Positions 1-13,524 of a DNA stretch of 64,000 nucleotides are shown piece after piece. The stretch covers positions 16,661,001-16,725,000 of the forward strand of contig NC_053422.1 of NCBI RefSeq assembly GCF_016859285.1, written 5' to 3'. Made by a program: the position numbers and the translations under genes. Positions within the stretch are counted from its first letter, which is position 1; each line of letters begins with the position of its first letter. This DNA is from Xiphias gladius (taxonomy: Eukaryota > Chordata > Actinopteri > Istiophoriformes > Xiphiidae). The notes under the pieces are model-generated. The model was not told the DNA's origin and made no database searches. It saw only the letters and a program-made list of their open reading frames with translations.

Positions 1-507
1 CTTAAAATGCTAAAAAATTAAGGCATTAGAAAAGTTGTATATGTTACACAGTTTGCCAGCCAGTCTAATAAACAGATTTTTGGTATTAACATTGAAGCCT
101 GTTAAATTTAAATAACTGAAGCTAGAGAGAAAGATGAGTGTCCTTTGCCCTAAAATGATCCCTGATTAATGAACTGATGTTGAAATGATGATAACAGATA
201 AAGAAGGAGATGTTGAACAAACTCTAAAACAAAGGTGCTTTTGTACAAAGTAGAGGGGCAACAAGCTGAATACACTTCTATTGAAGTAAGGGTTTTGGCT
301 CGGGGTTGTAACACAGGAAGAAAGAAAATCTCCATCCAGTCTTTCTCAGATTAGAAAATTAGGGTAAAGGGGGGAGTAATGTGCAGCTTTACTGGCAGGG
401 CTACGTTGATTAGAAAGGGGGTAGTGTTCATGGCGAAGGGGAGCAGCTGTATTCAGTAACAGCCCCTCTTCCTTGAGCCAAAGCCAACATCTGGTGCTGA
501 CCGACAC

Positions 508-509
<2 letters not shown>

Positions 510-572
<63 letters not shown>
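510..572. repeat. (CAG)n/(CTG)n trinucleotide tract, about 20 units
   Basis: This is an uninterrupted CAG tract of about 62 bases. On the minus strand it would encode a run of leucines inside a 101-codon frame. That frame has no other protein-like character, so the tract is treated as a microsatellite. Confidence 0.9.
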
Positions 573-573
<1 letters not shown>

Positions 574-1800
574 CTCGGAGTCTCCACTTCCTTTTCAACT
601 CATTATTGCATTTCATAGTTAGTCCAAAGAACAACCTGTTTAAAAGGGATGTCAAACTGAGAAGATGGTGTGAGTGTGTGCGTCTGTGTTTCTTTGTGTT
701 TGTTAGGAGTTTATGAGAGGAGAAGAGGTGCAAGATGAGTACAAGCTTTTAATTCGGTAGTAGAAAAAAGGAAGTGCTGTTAAATTTACAATGTTCCATG
801 ACACTGTAAATTTCTGTTTTGTTCGCATGCTTTGGAAGAAATTGGATAAATTAGGAGGGTAACGAACAACAAACACACCACAGATATTCACATCACAAAT
901 TCATGCAACCCTGAGACTTTCCCAAGGAAGCTGGAGTTCAAAGCCGCTGTCGCATTTTAAAATTTGTATTTAGTAAAGATAATTTTTCCTCTCAAAACCT
1001 CCCTCTGAAAATGACCCGATGATATGCAACCTTTATGAAATGTGCAGTAAGGAAAATGGTCTGAAAATATTCATCATTAAAACATTTACATTTAGGACAG
1101 CAGGAGAGTGATCACGGAGGTGAAACAATGAAAAGGGCAGTTGTATAAGAGTCAGAGTGTGATCTGTAATCAGGCTTTAATTCCCACTGAATCGACAACT
1201 CGTGTGAGTGGTTCATTAAAGATGAGTGACTTACTTTAACTCTGAACATACCTGACATGACCACTTACTGGTTTTGAATCATGCTGTTTCTGCAATTAAG
1301 TCAGCTATGGTTTACAAGAATACTAATGTTAACATATCTTTTATTTTTGGCTTATTTTGACATTGAGCAGCAGCCCAGGCCAAGTTATGACAAACAAATA
1401 ACTGAAAATAACTTCCAGAAACCAAGTACAGTGTTTGTTCAACGTTTGGGGGTCAAAGACAGCCCCACTTGTGGTGTATTGTCAGGTAACTGTTTCCATA
1501 AATACTGTCATCAAACCATTTCTTGGTTAATGGTCGAATTTTTAAATTTGCCAATATGACGGTCTGTGGCATCAGCCTATCAACATCTTATGAGGAATAT
1601 GTGGGCACATACTTATGTTAATATTTGTGCGTGCATGAGTCGATGTGTGTCAGCATGTGTGTGTTGTGGTGCTGGTTGTGAGTAGAACTGTTTTTGACCT
1701 GGTGAGCTGCTGCAGTTACACTTCTGGCCAACAGCAAACAGATGAGTCATATCTCATAAGAGTGGCTGCCTAGAGACATGGGCACTCTTACTTTCCTGGC

Positions 1801-1801
<1 letters not shown>

Positions 1802-1850
<49 letters not shown>
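1802..1850. repeat. (CA)n microsatellite
   Basis: A perfect dinucleotide tract of about 24 units in non-coding DNA upstream of arsi. Confidence 0.95.
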
Positions 1851-1852
<2 letters not shown>

Positions 1853-2106
1853 TCACTCACCTATGTTCCCCTCCGTGGTGACTCCCATGTTATTACACTG
1901 TCACTTGATGTCATCACTGCCTCTCTGTCCTGCATATTATCTGTCTGTGAGATATTGTAAACCTGCTATGATTAATAATATAAATTCACTCAGTATGATT
2001 GCACAACAGCTCTCTGGTTTTTGGTGAACACCTTCAGCTGTCCAAGCTACTCCCTCTAGGAAAACTACATCAACAGGAGGTTGTAAAACTTCAGGTGCAC
2101 CTCAGT

Positions 2107-2945
2107 CTTTTTTTTCATCTCTCTCTTTGCCTAAAACTGAGAAGCTCTGCTCCAAAGATGCCTCGGCTGCTGCTGCTTGGCAAACATCCTCGGCCCGCAG
2201 CTTCATGGCCTGTATGGGAGGCTCATACTTCCTTTGGCTGCCTGGCGACCTCCATGCCCACAAGTCCCAATATCAACATTTGCAAGGTGTGATGTTTTAC
2301 CTTCCAGTATGTTGACCAACTCCTGACTTCAACAGATCTCATTTTTGTGTGCAGGCCATGTTTCACCTCAATGACCTTGAGCTATAAGTGTAAAGTATAT
2401 TCTGACATATACCAGAGTGAATATATAGAAGATGAAAATATTAGGGCCTCTTACACAATCAAAATAGTATCTTATGCATGTAATAATATCAGCCTGATAA
2501 TGGCCCAATCCAAAAGGCATCGGGCATTGGGAATTAAAATATGTGTAGAGCATGACAGTTTGTTGTTTTATCCCATGTAGAGATTGTGCTTGTAGCACAC
2601 TTCACTCTGCCCTGGCGAGAAGACTCGCGTACCAGAATTTTTTTTCCTTTTCTCACCTAGTTTGACAGCATGTACAACGGGCTTCATGATGCTGTGGTCG
2701 CTGACACTCCTGATACTGTAAGCTTGTGTCTGGGCCCTCCTTCCTGATCATCTTCTGACTTCATGCAGGTTTTGAAGTTGGCAAGTCACATGGTCAAAAA
2801 TGTCTTGTCTCTTGTGGATGCGTTCACCAAACATCTTTACAATTTAGGTTGTAGCGTCTTTGATGTGACTGCCACACACCTCAATGTAGGCCATGTAAGA
2901 CAGCACAGGACTACTTAAGACAACAATGTTGGCATGAGTCAGCCC
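2107..2945 (-). pseudogene. Protein-like decayed segment, family not recognised
   Basis: Two minus-strand stretches read like real protein but are broken. From about 2945 down to 2640 one frame runs through a segment containing MFGERIHKRQDIFDHV and SVSDHSIMKPVVHAVK, interrupted by one TAA and one TGA. From about 2245 down to 2107 another frame contains KYEPPIQAMKLRAEDV and then an alanine-rich stretch, ending at a TGA. No clean exon structure joins them. The plus strand of the same DNA also has fairly open frames, so the coding strand is not certain. It could be a decayed gene, an old retrocopy or part of a transposable element. I do not recognise the family. Confidence 0.25.
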
Positions 2946-3288
2946 TCAGTGGACCTATCAGTTCTATCCAATGGCAAAAGAGCATCAATCAACACTGCCA
3001 TAACACACTAATAACATGACTTTAATGTCTAAAAACACCCGATTATTATTGCCTGTTAAAATGCTACTTGACCAAGTTTCTTAACATAGTAAAAAGATTT
3101 CAAGCAATGACTGGTCCTGGTTCAATGTGTGGAGTTAATGTGTCTCTTGGTCAAGTCACGGCTGGAATTTAAGGTGCCATTATCACATCACCTGACATAG
3201 TGATCATTCTGAAAGACATAAAGGCTGGGTTATGCTAGAAAAGAGCTCATACCATTTCACTCCGACCACGTCAAAAGGGCAAAAATGA

Positions 3289-3565
3289 AAGGTAAATGGA
3301 CTGCATTTATATAGCGCTTTTCTAGTCTTATTGACCTCTCAAAGCGCGTTACGTTCACACACACATTCATACAGTGCTTTTTTATACAAACAGCGCTTTA
3401 TACACAAACACACACACACACACACACACACACGTTCACACACCGATGATACATCGGAGGCAATTTGGGGTTCAGTATCTTGCCCAAGGACATTTCAACA
3501 TGCGGACTGGAGGAGCCGGGGATTTAACCACTGACCTTCTGCTTAGTGGACGACCCGCTCTACCC
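3289..3565. repeat. Teleost interspersed repeat with internal (CA)n
   Basis: The segment begins with a tatatagcgcttttctagtc block and includes a cttgcccaaggacatttcaa block and a gggatttaaccactgacctt block. I recognise these as parts of a repeat scattered through many fish genomes. A short CA tract lies inside at about 3408-3433. The class of the element is not clear from sequence alone. Confidence 0.6.
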
Positions 3566-5082
3566 CCTCCCGACCCTAGCTGTGGCATAAGCATTAATTG
3601 TTGTTGGCCACGTTTAAGGGTGTGTTGAAAATGAGTGAGACAGAGAGGTGAAGCTTAATATCTGTTTAAATATGGGTGTGTTGCACTTAAAAAGTTACAG
3701 ATACCTTTGTTAAGAATGGGGGAAAAAATGAGCTTGAGAAGTTCAAACCCTGGCTCTCTTCACACCCCCACACACCTGATCAGTCACTCTGAGAAATGAG
3801 AGGGAATGTTGGATTGTCGACTTTGAAAAGTTACAAAAAAATCTAACCCTCCCCCTTAATCTGATGCTGGAACGGTGTAGGGGGAAAGGGGAAGTTTCCA
3901 AATCCGTTCTACTATCTGACAAGCAGTTCGGAAAGAGTATACTGGTCCCTTGAATGTTTTGATATCCTCCTTTGCAACTGGCAAAGATTTAAATCACTGA
4001 TGTTCTTTCTATTTTGGTTATTAATTGTTTTCTACATTCCACAGTTCTACCTTGTGCAGCTCTCCACAGACCTTCACTGATTCCCAGTCAAAAGGGAAGC
4101 TGCAGCATGATGAAGGTCTACAGACAAGATGCTGTGGAGCAATAAAGAGCTGAGGCTGAGGCTGTGCAGTCCTGCTGCTTTCTGTTGACCCGTTGGATGA
4201 TTTGTAAAGTGGTTCTTTGACGCCTGGTTGGAGAAGTTTATCAGAGTCTGGGAAGTCTGCTCTGTCTCTCTCCCCAGGTCTGCAATACTCATAAAACAGC
4301 AGGAATAATAAGAGCGTGTTTGTAAGCGCAGTGGAGTGGGGAACAGTGTCTGTGATTGTGTCTGTAGGGCCCCACAGCCGCCCCGAAACCCATATCTCCC
4401 CCACACACAGGTTTTTCTGAGTGAGGGTCTTTCTGTAGAGCCTCTGTCATTCACAGCTAAACCAGGTCAGATGGGAATGATTTTTTTCCTTGCTTTCTCG
4501 TAATTTTTAAAGTTGGCAGTGTGGTTGACTGAAATCAAATACCCATGAAATAGAGTGAATGAAGAGGAGAGTGCATGATATGACTCTTTTGGCTGCTTTC
4601 GTATTTAAAGCTGCCTGGAGCGAAATGTGAAAATTTGCAACAGAACTACATTCATCAAATCTAGATTTTTGCAGAATAATATCCAATTTTAGCAAAATAT
4701 CATTGCCCACTAATGTGAGATTTAAACTCACCATTAACATTTGGATGTAGTAGAAACATTTCTGTGTGTGTTTTTGGGTGGTGGGGGGGCTGATGTTATT
4801 TCAGTCAGGCAGCAAGGCAAATGGGCGGGGTTAATGGAACCACTAGGGAAAGTGAAATGCTTTCAAAGGAGGCTTAAACAGTTTGTAGAGTCAGGAAAGA
4901 TGGAGGTGTAGTGCTCTTTGAGAAGGTTTTTATGATTGCTTAACTGCCATTCAAGCGCACCAAGGGTCAATTGCGACATCTGATGAGAGGGTATTTTTCA
5001 TCCTGAGCTCCAATCCACAATGATTTCGTGACAATATCCTAAATACTAGCTGGTTTGACTGATATAAAGTACCACAGAAACC

Positions 5083-8078
5083 ATGGCAACGACAGCTCTG
5101 ACCGGTTTCTCCATGATGAGCCTACTCAGCCTCGGGTACCTGACCTGGGATTTGATGAGTCCTAACCAGGTGGAAAATGAGCAAACCTTCGGAGACGGGT
5201 CTCCTACCCCAAAGCCTCCTCACATTATTTTCATCATGACAGACGATCAGGGGTTCAACGACATCGGCTATCACAGCTCTGACATCAGGACACCGGTGCT
5301 TGATAAACTAGCTGCGGATGGAGTGAAGCTGGAGAATTATTACATACAGCCTATCTGCACCCCGTCCCGAAGTCAACTCATCACCGGCAGGTAAAGTGTT
5401 TGGCCTCACACTTAAGATTTCTTCTTTATGTCTATTTGGACAAAATTTCTTAAATAGTTTGAACAGAATGTTTCCTGTTTTTACTGCCATTAGAATTGTT
5501 TTGATGGAAAACACAAATGCATACATCTGCTGAGTTTTGCAAACTTTGTTGTGCAAAAAATGGATTAATGAAATCAAATGATTACATGTCCCATATATTT
5601 TTGTAAGCTATAGATTCGAATGAATGGAAAGGGATGCAGAGCCAAATTAACACTTCGTATCAATAGATTTGGGATATTGTTCTTTGATGACCCTTTAAAG
5701 AGTAAAAGTACATAACAATAAATAAATTAAACAAACAGAAAAGTAATAATTATAGTAATAATGAACTTTATTTATATAGCAAAACAAAGTTACAAAGTGC
5801 TTTACAATAAAAACTATAAAAAAAATTACAATAAACACAAAGAACCAGAAATAAAGATATAGACAGGATAAAATAATACTTTTAATGTAATAATAAAAAT
5901 AATATCATATAATAATAAAATAAAGGAAATAATATAAATAATTACAGCAAATACCATCAGTTAAGAAAAAGCCATATGATAAAAGTGAACTTTAAGAAGA
6001 GAATTAAAGGAGGACACTGAGTTTGCCTGCCTGACATCTCCTGTAGGGTGGGGGCAAGTAGGCTTGTCCTTTGGAATGAGTCCTAGCGTCTTTCTAAAAA
6101 ATAGATTTCAGTTGAAGTGCCATTTGTCATCATTTATTTTGTCTTGGAACCTGTATACCTGCAAAGCTGTAAAAGAACCTCATAGTCTCATATATTAATT
6201 TTTTCTAAAATATTTCCTCTCAAGACAAACTATCGAGATTCAACTGAGATGTGAAATTAAATTCTGTTATGTGAAACACAGAATTACTTTAATTTTGAAT
6301 GGAAATCAACGTTTGAGATTTATATGTTAGTTTTGACTAAATATTTCTCACAGACACATCCGGGCCCTGATGACATAAGGTTACTTACTTTTACACACAC
6401 TATTGTTTTTTTGGTTTTTTTGCATGGTATATCCTTCTGATTAAAAGAGACAAATGTTCTAAAAAAATCTTAGACCAGGTCTCAGAGAAAAAAAAAAAAC
6501 ATAAACAGCCTATTCATAGCACTGCATGTGGCTTCTTCTTCTCCTCTACAACAACATTGTTGACCACACATCAAGTTGAGGGAGCAAATGGGAACAACCC
6601 CCCCACCACCAACATAACAAATGTGTTATTGATAGCACATTTGTCCTTCTGACAGTTTTCTTAATCATTAACACTACAGGTACCAAATTCACACTGGCTT
6701 GCAGCACTCCATCATCCGGCCCCGCCAGCCCAATTGCCTACCGTTTGACCAGGTCACCCTCCCCCAGAGGCTGCAAGAGCTCGGCTATTCCACCCACATG
6801 GTCGGCAAGTGGCACCTGGGCTTCTACAAGAAGGAGTGTTTGCCCACTCGCCGCGGCTTCGACACGTATTTTGGCTCCTTAACGGGCAGTGTCAACTACT
6901 ACACATACGACTCCTGTGACGGTCCTGGGCTGTGTGGCTTTGACCTCCATGAGGGGGAGACAGTTGCCTGGGGCCAGAGGGGCAAATACTCCACCCATTT
7001 GTACACACAGAGAGTCCGCAAGATCCTGGCAACCCATGATCCTCAGTCTCATCCGCTCTTCATTTTCCTCTCCTTTCAAGCTGTTCACACACCCCTGCAG
7101 TCTCCACGGGAATACATCTACCCTTACCGTGGGCTGGGAAACGTGGCACGCAGGAAGTATGCTGCTATGGTCTCAGCTGTAGATGAGGCAGTTCGAAATA
7201 TAACATATGCTCTCCGCAAGTATGGTTACTACCAGAACAGTGTTATCATTTTCTCTACTGACAATGGTGGCCAGCCTTTGTCTGGTGGCAGTAACTGGCC
7301 GCTCAGAGGACGGAAAGGCACCTATTGGGAAGGTGGTGTCCGTGGTCTGGGGTTTGTCCACAGCCCTCTGCTAAGGAGGAAGAGAAGGGTGAGTAAAGCC
7401 TTGGTGCACATTACTGACTGGTACCCCACACTGGTGGGTCTAGCAGGTGGCAATGAGTCCCTGACAGAGGGGTTGGACGGGTACAATGTTTGGGAAGCCA
7501 TCAGTGAGGGTAAAGAGTCACCCAGATTGGAGATCCTCCACAACATTGACCCTATGTATAACCATGCACGCAGTGGCTCCCTACAGAAAGGACATGGGAT
7601 TTGGAATACAGCCATTCAGGCCTCCATAAGAGCTGGAGACTGGAAACTCCTGACAGGAGACCCTGGTTATGGAGACTGGACCCCGCCACAGATGCTTCCA
7701 GGTTTTCCCAGTGGCTGGTGGAACCTAGAGCGCCACACTGAGCCCCGGAAATCAGTGTGGCTTTTCAACATCTCCGGAGACCCCTACGAACGTTTTGACC
7801 TTTCTGAGCAGAGGCCAGATGTTGTCAAAGAGCTTTTAGCCAGACTGGTGTACTACAACCGCACTGCGGTGCCAGTAAGGTATCCATCAGAGGACCCACG
7901 AGCTCACCCCAACCTGAATGGAGGTGCCTGGGTCCCCTGGGTGGGAGATGAGGAGGAGGACAGCTGGGACAGTGTTTACCAGAAAAAGAACAAGGATTGG
8001 AAGATGAAGCTTAAACTGTCCAAAACCAGGTCGTTTTTCAGGAGACTCAACACTAGGATCATGTCCAACAGGATATAG
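5083..8078 (+). CDS. arsi: Arylsulfatase I, two exons (5083-5390, 6680-8078)
   Basis: The joined exons encode a 568-residue sulfatase, close to the 569 of human ARSI. The 5390 donor (CAG|GTAAAG) and 6679 acceptor (ACACTACAG) split an arginine codon and keep the frame. A hydrophobic N-terminus (residues 8-20) suggests a signal peptide. The sulfatase signature CTPSR starts at Cys92, the residue converted to formylglycine in this family. Metal-site features include the TDDQG block (Asp54/Asp55) and the later STDNGGQ block. The GKWHLG motif carries the catalytic lysine and histidine. The C-terminus is basic and ends MSNRI, closely resembling the end of ARSI. Members hydrolyse sulfate esters in the secretory pathway or lysosome; the ARSI substrate is not well defined. 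The paralogue ARSJ is similar, but the neighbouring cdx1 and pdgfrb support ARSI. The start ATG is the first in frame and gives the family's usual length. Confidence 0.9.
5751..5960. repeat. AT-rich interspersed repeat in the arsi intron
   Basis: The block aactttatttatatagcaaa followed by caaagttacaaagtgcttta is typical of a dispersed fish repeat. It grades into A/T-rich low-complexity DNA up to about 5960. The rest of the 1.3-kb arsi intron (5391-6679) shows no other feature. Confidence 0.45.
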
Positions 8079-8296
8079 AAAGGTCATGACTGAAAAGATT
8101 CAGAGGAGACACTTCTGAAATACATCCTTTATATCACGGATGTTTTGAAGATGTGTTTTTGTTTTCACTGAAGAACCAAGTTATGCAAGATCCATCCGCA
8201 GTTATTGAGTGGTAGATGGAGGTATATATTCAGTCTTTCTAGAAGAACTGATTAAACAAGTCCAATGAAAGTATTCAACTTGTTTGTATCCATTTG

Positions 8297-8302
8297 AATA
8301 AA
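8297..8302 (+). terminator. Candidate polyadenylation signal for arsi
   Basis: An AATAAA lies 219 bases after the arsi stop codon. An A-run follows directly, so part of the apparent signal may be low complexity. Confidence 0.4.
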
Positions 8303-9949
8303 AAAAAAAAATGTTTGTGCCCCCAAATTGAAAATTACAGAAAGAAAAATGTGAGCTAATTCCATTTAACAAGATGATACAAGTATATAAACAAATGTGT
8401 TTTATTAGCATAAAAGGAGACTGTCCTCCCAAGAGAGACAGACAGATAAGATAGGGTTGCTTTTATAAAATCAGAATTGCTGTATTTGAAGAGGATGACA
8501 AGGTGACAAGGAGAAATCCCCTGCAACCATTTGTAACTATGATAAATATAAATGACAACTACCTCTATGTCAACGTGACATTAGTTGCAAACTTTATTTC
8601 TTTAATTCAGATTCATTCTCTATATTTGTTGATTTACATTTAGGAGAAGACATTTTAAAATAGAGGAATACTAGAAAAATATTTGTTTTTCACTTGTTAG
8701 GAAAGCATCTTTTAGATAAAAGTAATTATTGGGTTCATTTACAACTCAGAATCTATTTATGCTAATCACCCTTAGGAATATGCCATTTTTCAGTTGAATG
8801 ACTCTTCTAACATTACAGGAGGGGGATTCTTCTTCTGCCATTCCTTGTGTTAGTAAAATCCTATTGCAAGGCATGTGAAAAAGTGAATTTAGACATTTGT
8901 CACCACTATTTTAATAAGAACTTATAATAAGATTCTTGCTGTCAAAGGGATTAGTAAAAAACATCTTATGAGTGGAAAGAGATCAGTAGAGTGAATAAGC
9001 CTGTGGCTTTGGAAGCACTGATGCTAGATTCTGCCCTGCTCCATTTCCTCATAACACACATCACTGGATAACATACTGTCTAATTATAACAAACTCTTCG
9101 GCAGTTTTGTTGTCCGTTCACTCAGTCACTTTGCTTATTTCATGCTAACCCCAGCAGACTGGATCTCACACGGCAGAAGAACGGAAATGTTAAGACTCCT
9201 CCAATATTATTATTGTGTTTCATGAAAAATTATACAATTTTCTCTGAAAGTGAAATTACAATTCACTTTCAGTCCTGTGATTTTTGTCAGTGTAACTCAA
9301 TCATTGCTCCCCGGAATGGACCGACTGGCAGGCAAGAGGAGTCACAGGTAGTATTTATTAACCCAAAATGAAGAATTTTACAAATTAAAAATTGGGCAAC
9401 AAAGTTCTGGGCTAATTAAAAAGGTTAAGACAACATGAGAGTTAGTCTGTCAATTTAAGTAATCTACATCCCTAAACAAAGACATCAAAAAACTAATAGT
9501 TAAAAAAAAACAAAAAACTAGTCTAAACAAAATCCCTAACCTAAAAATCCCACTTCCCCCCATGATGTGGGGGGCACTTTGTACAGTCTGGCTGGTCACT
9601 TCCTATATTTATCTGCTCTGCTTTAATGGGCGCACCTTTTGCTCAGGAATGATGAGCTGTGTCCCTCTAGCAGCAACAACCGTGGCACTGATAATTAAAG
9701 AAAACAACAATTAGAACAACTTAAGGCCGACTTAACTAAAGTGTGGCCGTTCAGACGTTAACTAATAGAATAGCTACAAATTGAAACAAATGTACTGCCA
9801 AAGCTACTAAATAGCTACAAGGATGATATATGAACCAAAAACTATGGGTCATTATTTCCGCTTACTGATGTGCAATGTGGATGTGATGTGCATGAAGTTA
9901 ACAGAAACTTACATCGCACTCCCTTTAAGGCTGCACTAATCAGTACTTT

Positions 9950-10040
9950 AATATGAACTATGGATCAAATGATTATGTATAATGGGAAAGGTGTTGCTCA
10001 TAGTGATGAATCCACAGAGATTTATCTCTGAAGTTCGCCC
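9950..10040 (+). repeat. Dispersed repeat copy (pair with 45205-45290)
   Basis: The order of shared words atggatcaaatga, gttgct, tagtga and ccacagag is the same here and in the pdgfrb first intron at 45205-45290. This indicates two diverged copies of one interspersed repeat. Confidence 0.5.
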
Positions 10041-11997
10041 TTGCATCATGCACACCTCAAGCGGAGAGAAGAAGCATCAACCACAGGTCAAAACAAAAAA
10101 CAATCTGTACTTATGTTTTTGTGTTGACTCATCAAACCATATTAGCGAATAAATGCTTCAGCATATAGAAAGTTGTGCACAGAAATGTTTGTTGATCTAC
10201 AACACAGACAGGACACATACGGTGCAAAGTTGCCTCCAGCATGTATGGGTTAGATTTAAGATTACTGTAAGTCTAAGCAGTCTAAAATAATAACAGTGTG
10301 TTTTTTTTCAATGCATTGTTAATGGTCTTGTATTATCAAAAGGAAGAACAAAGGTTTTAGAGGAAACATCAGAGGGCCAGTAACCGATGCAGCAGCCCAC
10401 TCAAAGCAGCAGGTAGAGCTAAGGGACGCTTCAATAATGCCAATCACAGCAGCTCCTCTCATAAATAACAGACAGTTTGATTAGCCGGGATTTCAGCAGA
10501 AACTTTCTTCCAAAGACAAAAAAATACAGTTCCCTAATTATTAGTTTAACTCACCCTAACATGAATACAGCATGGCACATTCATCACACAGCATCAAAAA
10601 TCTGCTTTCAGTTGCAGAGTAAAATTTCTGTTTCAGGAAACACTGAAATTCCCATCAGTGCATGCAGTGTGCAGTTTTTAGCAGTCATTTCCGTGGGCTA
10701 CAAGTTGTAGAGCCAAGATGGTTTTCTGTAGGTTAAATTAATTTATAAGGCTGTTGCGTTTGGTTCCATGTTCCTGCTGTGCACAATACTGCCACTGCTT
10801 CAAATACTGTGTGTAATCGTTCTGCTTACATGATGCATAAAGTGAGAACTACTCGTAGCAGTCTTGCTGACATCACAGAGTTTATTTGGATTATCCAGAT
10901 ATTGGATTTGAAGATTTGCTTCAAAAGTCTTGAGGTCTTTGATAAGGTTTACCCATGTGTAGAAAATGCACAGAGGGTCAAGTTAAGTACTGTTAAATCC
11001 TTCATGGAGCCATTTTGAATTGAATCCATCAAGGATAAAATTAGGCAAAATTAGAGATTGTGGATACATTAAAGATACCTGCCACTGTAGTATGACTGAG
11101 GTGTTCAATGTAGGAAATATAGCAGTTTATTCCTTCTACAAACAGTATTGGATGACAGTAGTATGAGGACAATCAGTCTTTAATTTAGCCCAGCACATTG
11201 TAAGGTTGTATTTTGAAGGAAACTTTGGTGGAAAGTTTTCAGAAAGAAAGGAAAAAAGGAACAAAGAAGAAGAAAACAGGAAACCAAGCTTAACAAAAAT
11301 ATTTGTATTTTTTATAAGTCTGGTTTAAGGCAATCACACCAACTTAAACTGGTGTCCAGTGTCACTGTTTGACAGTTGGAAAGCCAATCACATCAACTGT
11401 TACTGTGTTACTGCTGAATTTCTACTGGAAAAGGAAAATGGTCCTGGTGAAATGTGGAGATTGTGGGCCTGGGGTCGCCTTTAACACAGCGAACTTCATG
11501 GTGAACAACCTGACAAATGAAAGGCTCTTTTGGGATGACAAGGCTGCCAGTCTGTCCGATATTATGCACCCATGACATTTCAAACAATATTTATAGCTAC
11601 TGCTAATGGCTTCAAGTAAAAGGTCCACTCAACTGATTTTAAATATGCAAGACTTGATTCTTTGGACTACTGGGTGCAGCAGAGATCAGGATGTAAAAAA
11701 AGCACATACATATTATGACAGTACAAAGCTGACATGTTGAGAGCAAATGGAGAAAGGGGCAAACTCCTTCTGCTTGTAATTAAACAACAGTGTTCCAGCT
11801 TTAAATTCAGTTAAACTGTAATGATTTCTTACGGTTTAATATGATTTCCCTCTAATTATGTTGGCCACTGATTTATGTAGTATCTAGTTGTCACGGTATT
11901 AAATGCTCAATATCTTGAATCAGCTGATCTATGATTGCAAAAACGGCGTCATCTGAATATTTAACTATTTCATAGCTGATTAGATCTGATTTGGTTG

Positions 11998-12035
11998 GAA
12001 GGAAAGAAAGAAAGAAAGAAAGAAAGGAAGAAAGG
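11998..12035. repeat. (GAAA)n tract
   Basis: A short imperfect purine tetranucleotide tract in intergenic DNA. Confidence 0.8.
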
Positions 12036-13458
12036 TCACTAGCTCCCATGGAGGACCCTCAAAAGCTCTGAGCCCCTCCTGCCAGGGGACCTGGCACGCT
12101 GGAAAAACTGAGCCACCGCACAGACACACAAAGGCCAAACAGTGCGTCAGACAGGACTTGATCCCCCAGGGCCACACCACGAGCTTGAAGCTCAGCAGCG
12201 TCACCTGATGCCTGGCACCGACAGCCGTGTGTCGGTGGGCTGATGGCCGAGACTTCGGCATCCATCCGGCCACCAGAGCTTTCCACGTCTCCTCTGTGGG
12301 AGTGTGGAAGTTAGTCTGATGGCAGTCGCGGATCCTGTATACAATCTTGGTTGGGCCTTTGCCTAACGATCCATCAATGATGTTTAAATGATGCCATCTA
12401 AATCAATGAAGTGAAGGAAATCCTTTGGATTTCACGGCCTTCAGGTAAGACTTTCCCCCTGCAACACTGAATCTTTGGAAAGTGAGAAACGCGAGGGAAT
12501 AAAGTCGCTAACCCTCTCTGTCAGCTTGATCCCGGCCGTTTCAGTGTATCCGGCATGAAAGTCCGAATACACGAAGTCCAACCTCAGGGTCTGGCGACGG
12601 AAATGCGAGCGATGGCGGCTTTGACCGGTGAAAGCTCTGGAGGTGACCATACTGAATTATATGGGAGCTTATTTTACTAAGTCAAATTATGAGATAAAAA
12701 TGAAAACCTTTACGCTAAATTGACATTATGAGATAAAAAGTCAAGCTTTTGACTTTTACTTTCTTTCACCTACTGTTGTGCTGACTGAAGTCTGAGCAGC
12801 GATGCGACCGCTTAGCTCAGGAAAAAATGTGAATGAACTACATAGTCTACATAGTCATTGGCAAGGAATCTTTGAGCTGACTGGTCAAAGTGACTCATAT
12901 TTCCCACCTGTAGAGGGCTGGTGTGTGTTGTTGTTCAGAGTGTCTGACTTATGTGTTGAGTGGCAGGCTGTTGTTTGGCTCAGTGTGACCATCCGCTCTG
13001 CCCATGATAGAACTTTTACTGCTTTATGCAGGATTTGATTGGCTGTATTTTCATCAAAATAAGGTCTCCATCTATGTAGACCATGAGACAGACGGCTAAA
13101 GGAACGGTATTCCATTGAATTAATGCAAGACCAGGAGATGCCATCATGAAACCAAAAATGTAAAATATAAATTTCTCAAATAATATTTAGTAATAATTTC
13201 TTTCTCAAATAAAAAGAGAGCAGGTGATTTGTAGAGCACATATGTATGCTGTAGCAAATAAAAATGTAATTCAATTTCAGTTGGACTGTAAGTCACACAA
13301 AAGTTGTGTGACCAAAATGAATTCTGCCACGTTTGATTGTGACAGGGTAGTTATCTCTGGCATCTTATGTACTCTAAATTACAAGTCTCATTATTGGGCA
13401 GAGTCTGAGTTCTATAACAGTTTAAACTGTTGCATTTTTTTCTCTTGCAGCCGCCCAC

Positions 13459-13470
13459 GTGTGTGTGAGT

Positions 13471-13519
<49 letters not shown>

Positions 13520-13524
13520 TGTGT
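13459..13524. repeat. (GT)n microsatellite
   Basis: An imperfect GT tract of about 66 bases lying about 460 bases before the start codon of receptor 1. Confidence 0.9.

Larger units (their letters stand above)
1..5082. other. Left flank upstream of arsi, no confident gene
   Basis: This stretch is mostly AT-rich non-coding DNA. It contains a CAG/CTG tract (510-572), a CA microsatellite (1802-1850), a protein-like but stop-interrupted region on the minus strand (2107-2945) and a teleost interspersed repeat (3289-3565). No open frame here has a recognisable domain or a convincing set of splice sites. The last few hundred bases presumably hold the arsi promoter and 5' UTR, but I cannot place a transcription start. 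Confidence 0.5.

Noticed and set aside
428..733. A 101-codon minus-strand frame with a poly-leucine run
   Set aside because: The leucine run is only the CTG reading of the trinucleotide tract; the rest is not protein-like.
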